Below, one piece after another: positions 25,062-33,273 of a stretch of 64,000 nucleotides of DNA. Position 1 is the first letter of the stretch. Every line of letters starts with the position of its first letter. Origin of the DNA: CALMEC01 sp964628685 (lineage in GTDB: Bacteria > Actinomycetota > Thermoleophilia > Miltoncostaeales > Miltoncostaeaceae); contig CAZVNM010000006.1 in the NCBI GenBank assembly GCA_964628685.1, positions 104,653-168,652 of the forward strand, written 5' to 3'. Under the pieces are notes generated by a model. The model searched no databases. It was given only the letters and a program-made list of their open reading frames with translations, and had not been told where the DNA came from. Made by a program: the position numbers and the translations under genes.

Positions 25062-26083
25062 CAGGCGACCACCGCCCCGCTCACCGCCACGAGCTCATCC
25101 AACCGCTCCGCCGCTCTGCCGCTCTCGATGCTCCACCTCGCCATGTCGTACCCATCGGACATCGTCTCAACCGTCCCCGCCACCAGCAAGCCGGCGGCGG
25201 CGTTGAGGGCGACGATGTCGGCCCGTGGCCCGGGCTCACCCTCGAGCACCGAGCGGATGATGCCGGCGTTCACCGACGGCGCTCCCCCCTGAAGGCTCCC
25301 CGGCGGCGGCGGTGCGATCCCCAGGTGACCGGGCTCGAAGCGCCACCGCTTGATGCCGTCCGGGGTCACCTCGGCGATCTCGCTGCCCACCGACGTGGAG
25401 ATCTCGTCCATCCCGTCGTCGGACGAGACGACGAGCGCCCGGTCCGCGCCCAGTTCGGCGAGCGCCTGCGCCACGCGGTCCAGGTAGGCGCGGTCGGCGA
25501 TGCCGATGACCTGACGGCGCACGGCCGCCGGGTTGGCCAGTGGACCGAGCATGTTGAACACCGTGCGCACGGCGAGTGCGCGGCGCACCGGCACCACGTG
25601 ACGGAACTCCGGATGGTAGGCGGGGGCGAACATGAAGCCGATCCCCGCCCGGGCGATGCATTCCGCCACCGCATCCGGTGGCAGCTCGATCGCCACACCC
25701 AGTTCCTCGAGCACGTCGGCGCTGCCGCACTTGGACGTGGCCGAGCGGTTGCCGTGCTTGGCGACCGCCACCCCCGCCCCCGCCACCGCGAACGCCGCGG
25801 CCGTGGAGATGTTGAAGGTCGCGGCGCCGCCGCCGGTGCCGCACGTGTCGACGACCGGACCGTCGCCCGCGACGATGACGCTGCGGCCGTGGTCGCGGAT
25901 CGCGTCGGCCAGCCCCGCCAGCTCCGTCGCCGACTCGCCCTTGGCCCGCAGGGCGATCAGAAACGCCCCCGTCTGGATGGGGTCGATCTTGCCGCTCATG
26001 ATCTTGGAGAGCGCCGCCTGGGCACGCTCACGCCCCAGATCGTGTCCGGCGAGGAGGTCGTCGATCTCGGCCGCAACGCTCAT
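25061..26083 (-). CDS. trpD: Anthranilate phosphoribosyltransferase
   Basis: The 340-residue enzyme joins anthranilate and PRPP. Its markers are PIQTGAFLIALRAKGES, the PRPP loop VVDTCGTGGGAATFNISTAAA, KHGNRSATSKCGSADVLE, FMFAPAYHPEFRHV, RTVFNMLGPLANPA and ALVVSSDDGMDEIS. ATG 26083 overlaps the trpG stop as ATGA. The protein is separate from TrpG, unlike the fused enterobacterial form. Confidence 0.95.
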   Translation of the reverse strand: MSVAAEIDDLLAGHDLGRERAQAALSKIMSGKIDPIQTGAFLIALRAKGESATELAGLADAIRDHGRSVIVAGDGPVVDTCGTGGGAATFNISTAAAFAVAGAGVAVAKHGNRSATSKCGSADVLEELGVAIELPPDAVAECIARAGIGFMFAPAYHPEFRHVVPVRRALAVRTVFNMLGPLANPAAVRRQVIGIADRAYLDRVAQALAELGADRALVVSSDDGMDEISTSVGSEIAEVTPDGIKRWRFEPGHLGIAPPPPGSLQGGAPSVNAGIIRSVLEGEPGPRADIVALNAAAGLLVAGTVETMSDGYDMARWSIESGRAAERLDELVAVSGAVVA

Positions 26084-26652
26084 GCCGACATCGCCAGGAA
26101 GTTGCCGAGCATCCGCCTGCCCGCCTCGGTGAGGATCGACTCTGGGTGGAACTGCACACCCTCCACCGGCAGGGTTCGGTGGCGCAGACCCATGATCACG
26201 TCCCCGTCGCAGCGGGCGCTCACCTCGAGTTCGTCCGGGATGTCGGTGACGACGAGCGAGTGGTAGCGCGTGGCGATCATCGGGTTCTCGATGCCCGCGA
26301 AGACCCCGCGCGAATCGTGGCTGATCTCGCTGGTCTTGCCGTGCATCGGCTGCCGGCCGCGCACGACCTTGGCGCCGAAGGCCTGTCCGATGGCCTGGTG
26401 GCCCAGGCACACCCCGAGGATCGGCACGCGACCCGCCAGGTCGCGGATGGCCTGCACCGACACGCCGGCCTCGGTGGGGGTCTTCGGGCCCGGTGAGATC
26501 ACCAGATGGGACGGCTCCATCGCAACGATGTCGTCCACCGTGATCGTGTCGTTGCGGTGCACGAGCACCTCCGCACCCGCCTCGGCCAGGTACTGGAAGA
26601 GGTTGTAGGTGAAGCTGTCGTAGTTGTCGACGAGCACGACGCGCGGGGTCAT
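26080..26652 (-). CDS. trpG: Anthranilate/aminodeoxychorismate synthase glutamine amidotransferase
   Basis: This 190-residue class I amidotransferase supplies ammonia to TrpE. It has VVLVDNYDSFTYNLFQYL, LVISPGPKTP, nucleophile motif VPILGVCLGHQAIG, MHGKTS and VEGVQFHPES with the catalytic His-Glu. It may also serve PabB, as many actinobacterial TrpG proteins do. ATG 26652 lies 13 bp after the trpE stop, and its own stop overlaps trpD. Confidence 0.94.
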   Translation of the reverse strand: MTPRVVLVDNYDSFTYNLFQYLAEAGAEVLVHRNDTITVDDIVAMEPSHLVISPGPKTPTEAGVSVQAIRDLAGRVPILGVCLGHQAIGQAFGAKVVRGRQPMHGKTSEISHDSRGVFAGIENPMIATRYHSLVVTDIPDELEVSARCDGDVIMGLRHRTLPVEGVQFHPESILTEAGRRMLGNFLAMSA

Positions 26653-26665
26653 CCGGGGCACACCT

Positions 26666-28168
26666 CTACCAGTCCGACTGCGCGGCGGCCAGTTCGATGG
26701 CCCGGAAGAGGGCCGCCGCCTTGTTCTGGGTCTCCTCGAACTCCGTCTCGGGCACGGAGTCGGCCACGATCCCCGCACCGGCCTGGACGCTCGCCACGCC
26801 GTCGCGGCAGACGATGGTGCGGATGGTGATGCAGGTGTCGAGGTCGCCGTCGTAGCCGATGTAGCCGACCGCGCCGCCGTAGGGGCCGCGCTTTGTGGGC
26901 TCCAGCTCGTCGATGATCTCCATGGCGCGCACCTTGGGCGCGCCGGACAGCGTGCCCGCCGGAAACGTCGCGCGCAGCGCGTCGACCGCCCGCAGATCCT
27001 CGCGCAGGGTGCCGACGACGCTGCTTTCGATGTGCATGACGTGGCTGTAGAGGTGGACGCCCATCAGCTCCTTCACATGGACGGTGCCGGGGATGCTGAC
27101 GCGTCCCACGTCGTTGCGCCCCAGGTCCACCAGCATCACGTGCTCCGCCCGCTCCTTCGGATCGGACAGGAGCTCGTCCGCCAACCGCTGGTCCTCGGCG
27201 ATCGTCTCGCCCCGAGGCTTCGTGCCGGCGATGGGACGCGTCTCGACGGTGCCGCGGTCCACCTTCACGAGCATCTCGGGTGACGCGCCCACCAGCGCGA
27301 GGTCGCCGAAGTCCACGTAGAACATGTACGGCGACGGGTTGACCGTGCGAAGGCCGCGGTAGACGGCGAACGGGTCGATCTCGAGGTCGACGCTGAAGCG
27401 CTGCGACGGCACCACCTGGAAGGCGTCACCGGCGGCGATGTATTCGCGCACGGCCTCCACCGCGTCGCAGTACGCCCGGCGGGTGGTGTTGCTTTGCATG
27501 GGGCCCATCGCGAGCGGCGGGCGCGGTTCGCTGTGCGGCAGCGGGCCCGCCAGGCGCGCCTTGATCTCGCGCACGTGGTCCACCGCGTCGTCGTAGGCCG
27601 CGTCCAGGTCCCCGTCGACCGGGCACGGCATCACGATCGTCATCGACCGGCGCAGGTGGTCGAACACCACGAGCGGCCCGGTGAGCATCATCATCAGGTC
27701 CGGGATGCCCGCGTCGTCGGCCGGCACGTCCGGCAGGTGCTCCACGGTGCGCACCAGGTCGTATCCCAGGAAGCCGACCGCACCGCCGTAGAAGGCGATG
27801 TCGTCCACCGGCGCACCCATCCCGACCATGTCGACCGCATCCTGCACCGCCGCGAACGGATCGTCGCCCTCGAGGCGCTGGAACCGCCCGTCGGACCGCA
27901 GCACGCCCACGTCGCGACCGTCCGCGCGGATCACCGCCTGCGGCCGGATGCCGACGATGCTGTAGCGACCCAGGCGCTGGCCCTCCTCCGCCGACTCGAG
28001 CAGGAAGCACGGACCGCCGTCACGCAGCTTGAGGAAGGCGCTCACCGGGGTGTCGCAGTCGGCGATGAACGTGTGCAGGAGCGGCACCTGGCGCACGCCG
28101 TCGGTCGGCGTGATCTCGTGGCGGGCCGGACGGATGTCCAGCTCGCCGATCGCCGCGCCGGCGTTCAT
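26666..28168 (-). CDS. trpE: Anthranilate synthase component I
   Basis: The 500-residue chorismate-utilising enzyme has the N-terminal feedback region (CFLLESAEEGQRLGRYSIVG, with the LLES motif of tryptophan binding), FYGGAVGFLGYDLVR, then the catalytic core: AFQVVPSQRF, NPSPYMFYVDF, TRPIAGTKPRG, LVDLGRNDVGRVS, TFPAGTLSGAPK, YGGAVGYIGYDG and IQAGAG-like VQAGAGIVADS. ATG 28168 overlaps the hisIE stop as ATGA. Retention of LLES suggests tryptophan feedback control. No attenuator is visible upstream because the gene is internal to an operon. Confidence 0.95.
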   Translation of the reverse strand: MNAGAAIGELDIRPARHEITPTDGVRQVPLLHTFIADCDTPVSAFLKLRDGGPCFLLESAEEGQRLGRYSIVGIRPQAVIRADGRDVGVLRSDGRFQRLEGDDPFAAVQDAVDMVGMGAPVDDIAFYGGAVGFLGYDLVRTVEHLPDVPADDAGIPDLMMMLTGPLVVFDHLRRSMTIVMPCPVDGDLDAAYDDAVDHVREIKARLAGPLPHSEPRPPLAMGPMQSNTTRRAYCDAVEAVREYIAAGDAFQVVPSQRFSVDLEIDPFAVYRGLRTVNPSPYMFYVDFGDLALVGASPEMLVKVDRGTVETRPIAGTKPRGETIAEDQRLADELLSDPKERAEHVMLVDLGRNDVGRVSIPGTVHVKELMGVHLYSHVMHIESSVVGTLREDLRAVDALRATFPAGTLSGAPKVRAMEIIDELEPTKRGPYGGAVGYIGYDGDLDTCITIRTIVCRDGVASVQAGAGIVADSVPETEFEETQNKAAALFRAIELAAAQSDW

Positions 28169-28800
28169 CGCCGCGACTCGAGCTCGGCCGCCACCTCGTC
28201 CATGCGCACGCCGGTCGCCTGCCACAGGACCGCCAGGTGGTAGAGCAGGTCCGCGCTCTCGTAGACGATCTGGTCGTGCTCGTCGCCCTTGGCGGCCAGG
28301 ACCACCTCGGTGGCCTCCTCGCCGACCTTCTTGCAGACGGTGTCGATGCCCTTGGCGAGCAGGCGCGCGGTGTAGGAGGACTCCGGGTCGGCCGCGGCAG
28401 CGCGCGCACCGACCACGCCCACCAGCCGCCCGAGCGCGGCGAACGCCTGCCCGTCGCGGCCCGCGAGCTCCTCCGAAAAGCACGTCTCGGCACCGGTGTG
28501 ACACGCCACGCCGGTCTGGTCGACCAGCACCACCAGGGCGTCCTGGTCGCAGTCGAGCATGATCGCCCGCACCGCCTGCGTGTTGCCGCTCGTGGCGCCC
28601 TTGTGCCACAGCTCCTGACGCGACCTGCTCCAGAACCAGGTCTCCCCCTCGGCGAGCGTCCGCTCGAGGGAGGCGCGGCTCATCCACGCCAGCGTCAGCA
28701 CGCGACCGGTGGTGGCGTCCTGGACGATGGCGGGCGCGAGCCCGTCCTGTCCGAAGCGGACGCGCTCGAGGACCTCCGGCACCGCGGCGAGCGCGCTCAT
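28165..28800 (-). CDS. hisIE: Bifunctional phosphoribosyl-AMP cyclohydrolase / phosphoribosyl-ATP pyrophosphatase
   Basis: The 211-residue fusion has an N-terminal HisI domain (LTLAWMSRASLERTL, WFWSRSRQELWHKGATSGN, and zinc ligands in LDCDQDALVVLVDQTGVACHTG) and a C-terminal HisE domain (SYTARLLAKGIDTVCKKVGEEATEVVLAA and YESADLLYHLAVLW). It performs steps two and three of histidine synthesis in the cytoplasm. ATG 28800 overlaps the deoC stop, and its stop overlaps trpE. A histidine gene inside a trp operon suggests joint expression of the PRPP-consuming pathways. Confidence 0.94.
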   Translation of the reverse strand: MSALAAVPEVLERVRFGQDGLAPAIVQDATTGRVLTLAWMSRASLERTLAEGETWFWSRSRQELWHKGATSGNTQAVRAIMLDCDQDALVVLVDQTGVACHTGAETCFSEELAGRDGQAFAALGRLVGVVGARAAAADPESSYTARLLAKGIDTVCKKVGEEATEVVLAAKGDEHDQIVYESADLLYHLAVLWQATGVRMDEVAAELESRR

Positions 28801-29514
28801 CCGGCCTTGGCCAGCTCCTTGAGGACCTTCAACGACGAGCTCGTGCCCAGACGGCTCGCGCCCGCGTTGATCATCCCCTCGGCGACGTCGAACGTGCGGA
28901 TGCCGCCCGATGCCTTCACCCCCACACCCTCCGGCAGCGCCTCGCGCATGAGCTCGACGTCCGCCACGCTGGCCGCGGTGCCCACACCGCTCGCGGTCTT
29001 GGCGAAGTCGGCACCGGCGTCGGCGACGATCTTGCACGCGAGCCGCTTGAGCTTGTCGTCCAGGAACGGCGCCTCGATCGTGACCTTGACGATGACCGCC
29101 CCGCGCGCGTCGTTGACCGCCCGCGACTGGACCGCCCGCACCAGGGTCGCCAGTTCGTTGCGCACGTAGCCGAAGTCACCGGATCGCAGGGCGGCGACGT
29201 TCATCGTGACGTCGATCTCCTCGGCACCCGCGGTCACGCAGTGCTCGGCCGCGGCGATCTTGCTCTGCGGCAGGTCGGCGCCGAACGGGAACGAGACGAC
29301 CGCGCACGTCTTGACGTCGCAGCCGCGCAGCCGCTCGGCCACGATCGGCAGGAACGTGGGGAACGTGCACACGGTCGCGAAGTGGTTCGCGACCGCCTCG
29401 TCGCAGATCCGCTCGATGTCCGCCTGGGTCGCACGGACGTCGAGCAGTGTGTGATCGATCGTTTTCGCGAGCTCCTCAGCCTGAATCGAAGCGCTCCCCC
29501 GACGCGGACGACAT
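28797..29514 (-). CDS. deoC: Deoxyribose-phosphate aldolase with a probable frame break near its start
   Basis: The main frame encodes a DeoC class I aldolase: AEELAKTIDHTLLD, EAVANHFATVCTFPTF, VVSFPFGADLPQSK, EEIDVTMNVAALRSGD, VIVKVTIEAPFLDD, and Schiff-base region ADFAKTASGVG, then VKASGGIRT. This frame has no ATG, GTG or TTG before codon 39 (GTG 29372), which would delete the conserved IDHTLL. ATG 29514 in the next frame gives MSSASGERFDS and would join in frame if one G near 29480 were removed. ATT 29486 with GGGGGAG upstream is an alternative. The stop overlaps hisIE. The enzyme cleaves deoxyribose-5-phosphate. Confidence 0.85.
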
Positions 29515-29520
29515 GCGCCG

Positions 29521-29526
29521 AGTATA
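29521..29526 (-). promoter_or_regulatory. -10-like TATACT of the deoC-trp operon
   Basis: On the minus strand GATATACTCGGC ends a few bases before ATG 29514. The same 12-mer lies just ahead of leuS. The distance of six bases from TATACT to ATG fits a leaderless transcript. No good -35 is visible. Confidence 0.45.
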
Positions 29527-29548
29527 TCGAGATGGCAACATTGCGCCC

Positions 29549-30397
29549 GTGCCCGAGCTGCCCGAGATCCAGGCCATCGTGGAGGGCCTCGACCGCGCCG
29601 TCACCGGACGGCGGATCGATTCGGCGACCGCCTGGCACCCGTCGGTGGTGAAGTCCGCCGACCCCGGCATCGCCGCGCTCGAGGGCGGCGAGATCACCGG
29701 GCTGTGGCGTCGCGGCAAGCTGATCGGCATCGACGTGGGACCGCTCGCGGTGGTCATCCACCTCATGCAGGCGGGCCGGCTGGGGCTCGCGGCCCCGTCC
29801 GCCCGGCGGCCGCCGCGCACCGTCGCGCTGTCCCTGCGGCTGGACGACGGCCGGGAGCTGCGGCTGCGCGAGGCGGGCACCGAGCACCGTGCGAGCGTCC
29901 ACGTGCTCGCGCGCGACGCCCTCGCGTCGCATCCGCCGCTCGCCGCCCTCGGACCGGAGCCCATCGGCCTCGACCCCGCCGTCTGGCGGGAGCGGCTCAC
30001 CAGCCCGCCGGGACGGCTGCAGAACGCGCTGCGGGAGGGCCGGCGGGTGGCCGGCATCGGCCGCGCGTACGCAAGCGACATCATGTGGGCGGCGCGCCTG
30101 CCCCCGCTCACCACCACCACGCGCCTGGACGATGCGCAGTGGGCCGCCCTGGCGCGGGCCGCCGACACCGTGCTCTCGCAGGCGCTCGAGCGCGCACGGG
30201 CCGACATCGACGTCGACATGCCCAGCAACGAGCGTCGCGTCACCGCGGTGCACGGACACGCCGGCGACCCGTGCCTGCGATGCGGTGACACGCTCGAGCG
30301 CGTGTCGTACGAGGGATACGAGCTCGTCTACTGCCCCGACTGCCAGACCGGCGGCAGGGTGTACGCCGATCGCCGCATGAGCCGCCTCATCCGGTGA
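29549..30397 (+). CDS. Formamidopyrimidine-DNA glycosylase / endonuclease VIII family protein
   Basis: The protein of 282 residues begins VPELPEIQAIVEGLDRAV; after Met removal Pro would be the catalytic nucleophile and Glu the next residue, as in Fpg/Nei. The helix-two-turn-helix region (around GRLQNALREGRRVAGIGRAYASDIMWAARLPP) and the C-terminal zinc finger PCLRCGDTLERVS...YCPDCQTGG are intact. It removes oxidised bases in base-excision repair. GTG 29549 is fixed by the need for Pro at position 2. Whether it is MutM or Nei cannot be settled by eye. It is divergent from deoC. Confidence 0.88.
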   Translation: MPELPEIQAIVEGLDRAVTGRRIDSATAWHPSVVKSADPGIAALEGGEITGLWRRGKLIGIDVGPLAVVIHLMQAGRLGLAAPSARRPPRTVALSLRLDDGRELRLREAGTEHRASVHVLARDALASHPPLAALGPEPIGLDPAVWRERLTSPPGRLQNALREGRRVAGIGRAYASDIMWAARLPPLTTTTRLDDAQWAALARAADTVLSQALERARADIDVDMPSNERRVTAVHGHAGDPCLRCGDTLERVSYEGYELVYCPDCQTGGRVYADRRMSRLIR

Positions 30398-31035
30398 GGG
30401 TCGTCGGGCTTGCGACCGGCGCGGAGCTTCGGCTGCGCGGCCCCTCCGACGGCCTCGTGGTGCTGGCCGCAAACGGCGGGACCGCCCCGGACCGTCCGGG
30501 CACCTGGAGCGCCACCGCCGAGTACGTCGTGCGGGCGCTCGCCCGGCGCTATCCGCGCGCCGGGTTCGCCGAGGTCCGCTACCGCATCCGCTCCTGGAAG
30601 CGTCTGGAGATGTGCACCGACGACGCCCGGGCGGCGCTCGCGGCCGTCGCCGCACTGCGCCCCGCCGAGATCGTGCTGATGGGCTACTCCATGGGTGGGG
30701 CGGTCGTGGCGCAGTTGGCCGACCATCCGCTCGTCCGCCGCGTCGTCGGGCTCGCCCCCTGGTTTCCGGAGGAGCTCGACGTCGGCCCCATGGCCGGGCG
30801 CGAGCTGACAGTCGTCCACGGCACCCTGGACCGGTACCTGCCCGGCGTTCCCGGGGTGAGCCCGGAGAGCTCGCGGGCCGGGTTCGATCGCATCCGCGCC
30901 CTGGGTGCGACGGGCTCCTACACGCTCCTTCCCGGCGCGACGCACGCGGTCGCGCTTCGGGCGCCGTGGGGCGGGCTCATCCCGATGCCCCGTGCGAGCG
31001 CCTGGGTGGACCGGGTGGCCGCCGCGCTCGCGTGA
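30394..31035 (+). CDS. Alpha/beta-hydrolase family protein
   Basis: GTG 30394 overlaps the glycosylase stop as GTGA. The 213-residue protein has a nucleophile elbow GYSMGGAVVAQLAD near residue 90, an oxyanion-region GTAPDRPGTW near the start, LTVVHGTLDRYLPG (probable acid residue) and GATHAVAL (catalytic His). This is the dienelactone-hydrolase-like alpha/beta fold; substrate is unknown. Coupling to a DNA-repair gene is positional only. Confidence 0.78.
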   Translation: MRVVGLATGAELRLRGPSDGLVVLAANGGTAPDRPGTWSATAEYVVRALARRYPRAGFAEVRYRIRSWKRLEMCTDDARAALAAVAALRPAEIVLMGYSMGGAVVAQLADHPLVRRVVGLAPWFPEELDVGPMAGRELTVVHGTLDRYLPGVPGVSPESSRAGFDRIRALGATGSYTLLPGATHAVALRAPWGGLIPMPRASAWVDRVAAALA

Positions 31036-31127
31036 GGGCGACACCCGTGTGTTGAAAGTGTGAAAACCTTGCATGAGTTCGGTGGGCCGGCGGGTGGATG
31101 CACGTGGGGCTGGGTTACCGTCGCCCC

Positions 31128-31220
31128 ATGAGTGTCTGGATGTCCGACCGCAGCTACCCGAACCCCGCGCGCCCGCTCTGGAAGCGGCTGCGCCGCTGGT
31201 GGCACAGCCGCACCGGCTGA
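31128..31220 (+). CDS. Possible 30-residue protein
   Basis: ATG 31128 opens a short frame encoding MSVWMSDRSYPNPARPLW followed by KRLRRWWHSRTG. It is rich in Trp and Arg and could be a small basic amphipathic peptide. It lies in the 190-bp gap between the hydrolase and the end of era. There is no clear ribosome-binding site, but the purine-rich AT-richer stretch at 31050-31075 could hold a promoter. I do not recognise it; it may be chance. Confidence 0.3.
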   Translation: MSVWMSDRSYPNPARPLWKRLRRWWHSRTG

Positions 31221-31226
31221 CGCGGC

Positions 31227-32114
31227 CTAGAGTCCCAGGCGGTCGAGCATGCTGTCGTCGCGCCGCCAGCGGGGACGGACCTTGACGACCAGGTCGGTGT
31301 GGATCGGCTCACCCAGCACGCGCGTGAGCGTCGTCCGCGCCGCCTCGCCGATCGCGCGGATCATGCGACCGCCCTTGCCGACGACGATGCCCTTCTGCGA
31401 TTCGGTCTCCACCAGGATCGCCGCGCGGACGATGCGTCCGGAGCTCGCGGGCTCGATCGTCTCCACCTGCACCGCCACCGCGTGGGGCACCTCGTCCCGC
31501 ACACGGTGGAGGGCCGCCTCACGGATGAGCTCGCCCGCCAGTTCCTCGTCGGTCTGATCGGTGACGACGCCGTCGGGGAAGTAGCGCGGTCCAGCGGGAA
31601 GCGCACCGGCGATCGAGGTGCGCAGGGCGTCCAGCCCGTCGCCGCCGGTCGCACTCACCGGATGGAGCTCCACGAACGGGACCAGCCCCGAGGCGATCGC
31701 GATCGTGCGCGCCACGTCCTCGGCGGGTGCGCCGTCGATCTTGTTGACCACGGTGATGACCGGCAGGCCCGCGGCGGCCAGGCGCTCGGCGATGAACCGG
31801 TCGCCCGCCCCGACCTGTTCGCGGGCGTTCACCACGAAGAGCGCCAGGTCGCAGTCGGCGAGCGTCTCGTCCACCGTGTCCTGCATCCGCCGGGTGAGGG
31901 CGTCGGCGGGCTTCTGGAAGCCCGGCATGTCGACGAGGACCGCCTGCCAGTCCTCACCGTGCACGATGGCCCGCACCCGGCGACGGGTGGTCTGGGGGCG
32001 CGACGAGACAGCCGCGACGTGCACGCCCGCCAGGGCGTTTGCGAGCGTCGACTTGCCGACGTTCGGACGGCCGGCCAGGGCGACCAGGCCGGAACGGAAC
32101 GGGGCACCGCTCAT
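31227..32114 (-). CDS. era: GTPase Era
   Basis: The 295-residue protein has the G1 motif AGRPNVGKST, switch TTRRR, G3 VDMPGFQKP (DxPG), G4 NKID, and a C-terminal KH domain with GIVVGKGGRMIRAIGEAAR. Era binds 16S rRNA and acts in small-subunit maturation. ATG 32114 overlaps the cdd stop as ATGA. It ends the translation/RNA cluster that includes ybeY and phoH, a common order in Gram-positives. Confidence 0.95.
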   Translation of the reverse strand: MSGAPFRSGLVALAGRPNVGKSTLANALAGVHVAAVSSRPQTTRRRVRAIVHGEDWQAVLVDMPGFQKPADALTRRMQDTVDETLADCDLALFVVNAREQVGAGDRFIAERLAAAGLPVITVVNKIDGAPAEDVARTIAIASGLVPFVELHPVSATGGDGLDALRTSIAGALPAGPRYFPDGVVTDQTDEELAGELIREAALHRVRDEVPHAVAVQVETIEPASSGRIVRAAILVETESQKGIVVGKGGRMIRAIGEAARTTLTRVLGEPIHTDLVVKVRPRWRRDDSMLDRLGL

Positions 32115-32497
32115 CCGGCGGCCTCCAGGTGGAACGCATCGGGCAGCAGATCCGTGAGGGGCACGGTGCGCACCCCGTCGGCCGTGCGGAACACCACGTC
32201 CATCGGGGCGAAGTCCGTGAGCGCCTGCCGGCACGCACCGCACGGGCTGATGGGCAGGTCGTCACCGCGGGCCACGCCGATGCGCCGGAACCGCCGGTGG
32301 CCGTCGCCGATCGCGGCGACGAGGGCGGCGCGTTCGGCGCAGACGGTGAGCCCGTAGCTTGCGAACTCGACGTTGCCGGCCGCGTAGCGCGCACCGTCGG
32401 CGGTCTCGAGCACGGCTCCCACCCGCAGCCCGGAGTGTGGGGCGTGGGCACGTGCCGTCGCCACGAGCGCCGCCTCGTAGAGCGCGTCGTCGGTCAT
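32111..32497 (-). CDS. cdd: Cytidine deaminase
   Basis: The 128-residue enzyme has zinc-site motifs TVCAERAAL and SPCGACRQALTDF and the substrate segment GNVEFASYGL (usually NVENASYG, with Glu retained). It deaminates cytidine and deoxycytidine in pyrimidine salvage. Overlaps of ATGA type on both sides tie it to dgk and era. Confidence 0.93.
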   Translation of the reverse strand: MTDDALYEAALVATARAHAPHSGLRVGAVLETADGARYAAGNVEFASYGLTVCAERAALVAAIGDGHRRFRRIGVARGDDLPISPCGACRQALTDFAPMDVVFRTADGVRTVPLTDLLPDAFHLEAAG

Positions 32498-33273
32498 CCG
32501 AGCACCTGGAAGAGCAGGATCGTGACGGCGGTTCCCAGGACCGCCCCGGCGACGACCTCCAGGGCCGAGTGGATGCCCGCCTCCACGCGCGACTGGGCGA
32601 CGAGCAGCGCCATCATGAATGCCAGGGTCGACACCAGCGCGGCGTGCGGCAGCTTGCCGGCCAGGATCGTGACGGCCGCCCACCCCGAGAAGGCCGCGGC
32701 CGCGTGTCCGGACGGCATCCCGCCGCGCAGCGGGGTGCCGTGGCCGGTGGCGGCCTTGATGGCGATCGTCAGGATGACGGTGATGATGAGCGCTCCCACC
32801 ACGATCTGCGACGGCCGTCCCTGCAGCCGTCCGATCAGATCGAGGCTGGGTGAGGTGAGCCTGCTGTAGAAGACCAGGTACGCGACCGCCAGCGCGTTGA
32901 CCGTCGAGACCAGCACGGCGCCGGCCGCCACGTCCTTGGCCACCTTGATGAGCGGGTGGTAGTGGGTGACGGTCGCGTCGATCGCGGCCTCCAGGGCGGT
33001 GTTGAACATCTCGGCGATCAGCACGAGGCTGACGGCGACGAGCACCGCGATGAACTCGAGCCGGGTCACGCCCATGACGAGCGCCAGTACCAGCGCACCC
33101 GTGCCTGCGGCCACGTGGATCCGCATGTTGCGCTGCGTGCGCAGCACGTAGACGATGCCCTCGAACGCCCACGTGAACGACCAGCGGAGCGACCCCTGCC
33201 GCGGCAGGCCCCCGGGCCGGTTTCGACGCATCAGACGCGCGATGCGCCCCCGTCGGTGCTGCGCGTCGCTCAT
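32494..33273 (-). CDS. DgkA-type lipid kinase fused to a PAP2 phosphatase
   Basis: The first half (about 1-130) is an undecaprenol/diacylglycerol kinase of the DgkA type: FEGIVYVLRTQRNMRIHV, then AEMFNTALEAAIDA with the conserved Glu/Asn, and HPLIKVAKDVAAGAVLV. The second half (about 140-259) is a PAP2-like membrane phosphatase with MPSGHAAAAFSGW and SRVEAGIHSALEVVAGAVLG. About seven membrane segments are predicted. One protein thus holds a kinase and a phosphatase of lipid phosphates, probably undecaprenyl carrier. Overlaps tie it to ybeY and cdd. Confidence 0.88.
   Translation of the reverse strand: MSDAQHRRGRIARLMRRNRPGGLPRQGSLRWSFTWAFEGIVYVLRTQRNMRIHVAAGTGALVLALVMGVTRLEFIAVLVAVSLVLIAEMFNTALEAAIDATVTHYHPLIKVAKDVAAGAVLVSTVNALAVAYLVFYSRLTSPSLDLIGRLQGRPSQIVVGALIITVILTIAIKAATGHGTPLRGGMPSGHAAAAFSGWAAVTILAGKLPHAALVSTLAFMMALLVAQSRVEAGIHSALEVVAGAVLGTAVTILLFQVLG

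Noticed and set aside
26653..28168. Tryptophan attenuator or T-box within the trp operon
   Set aside because: The trpE start overlaps the hisIE stop and no leader exists. I saw no Trp-codon leader or T-box ahead of deoC either.
28797..29372. deoC starting at GTG 29372
   Set aside because: This start removes the conserved IDHTLLD strand and the following helix, which are present and intact in the same frame upstream.
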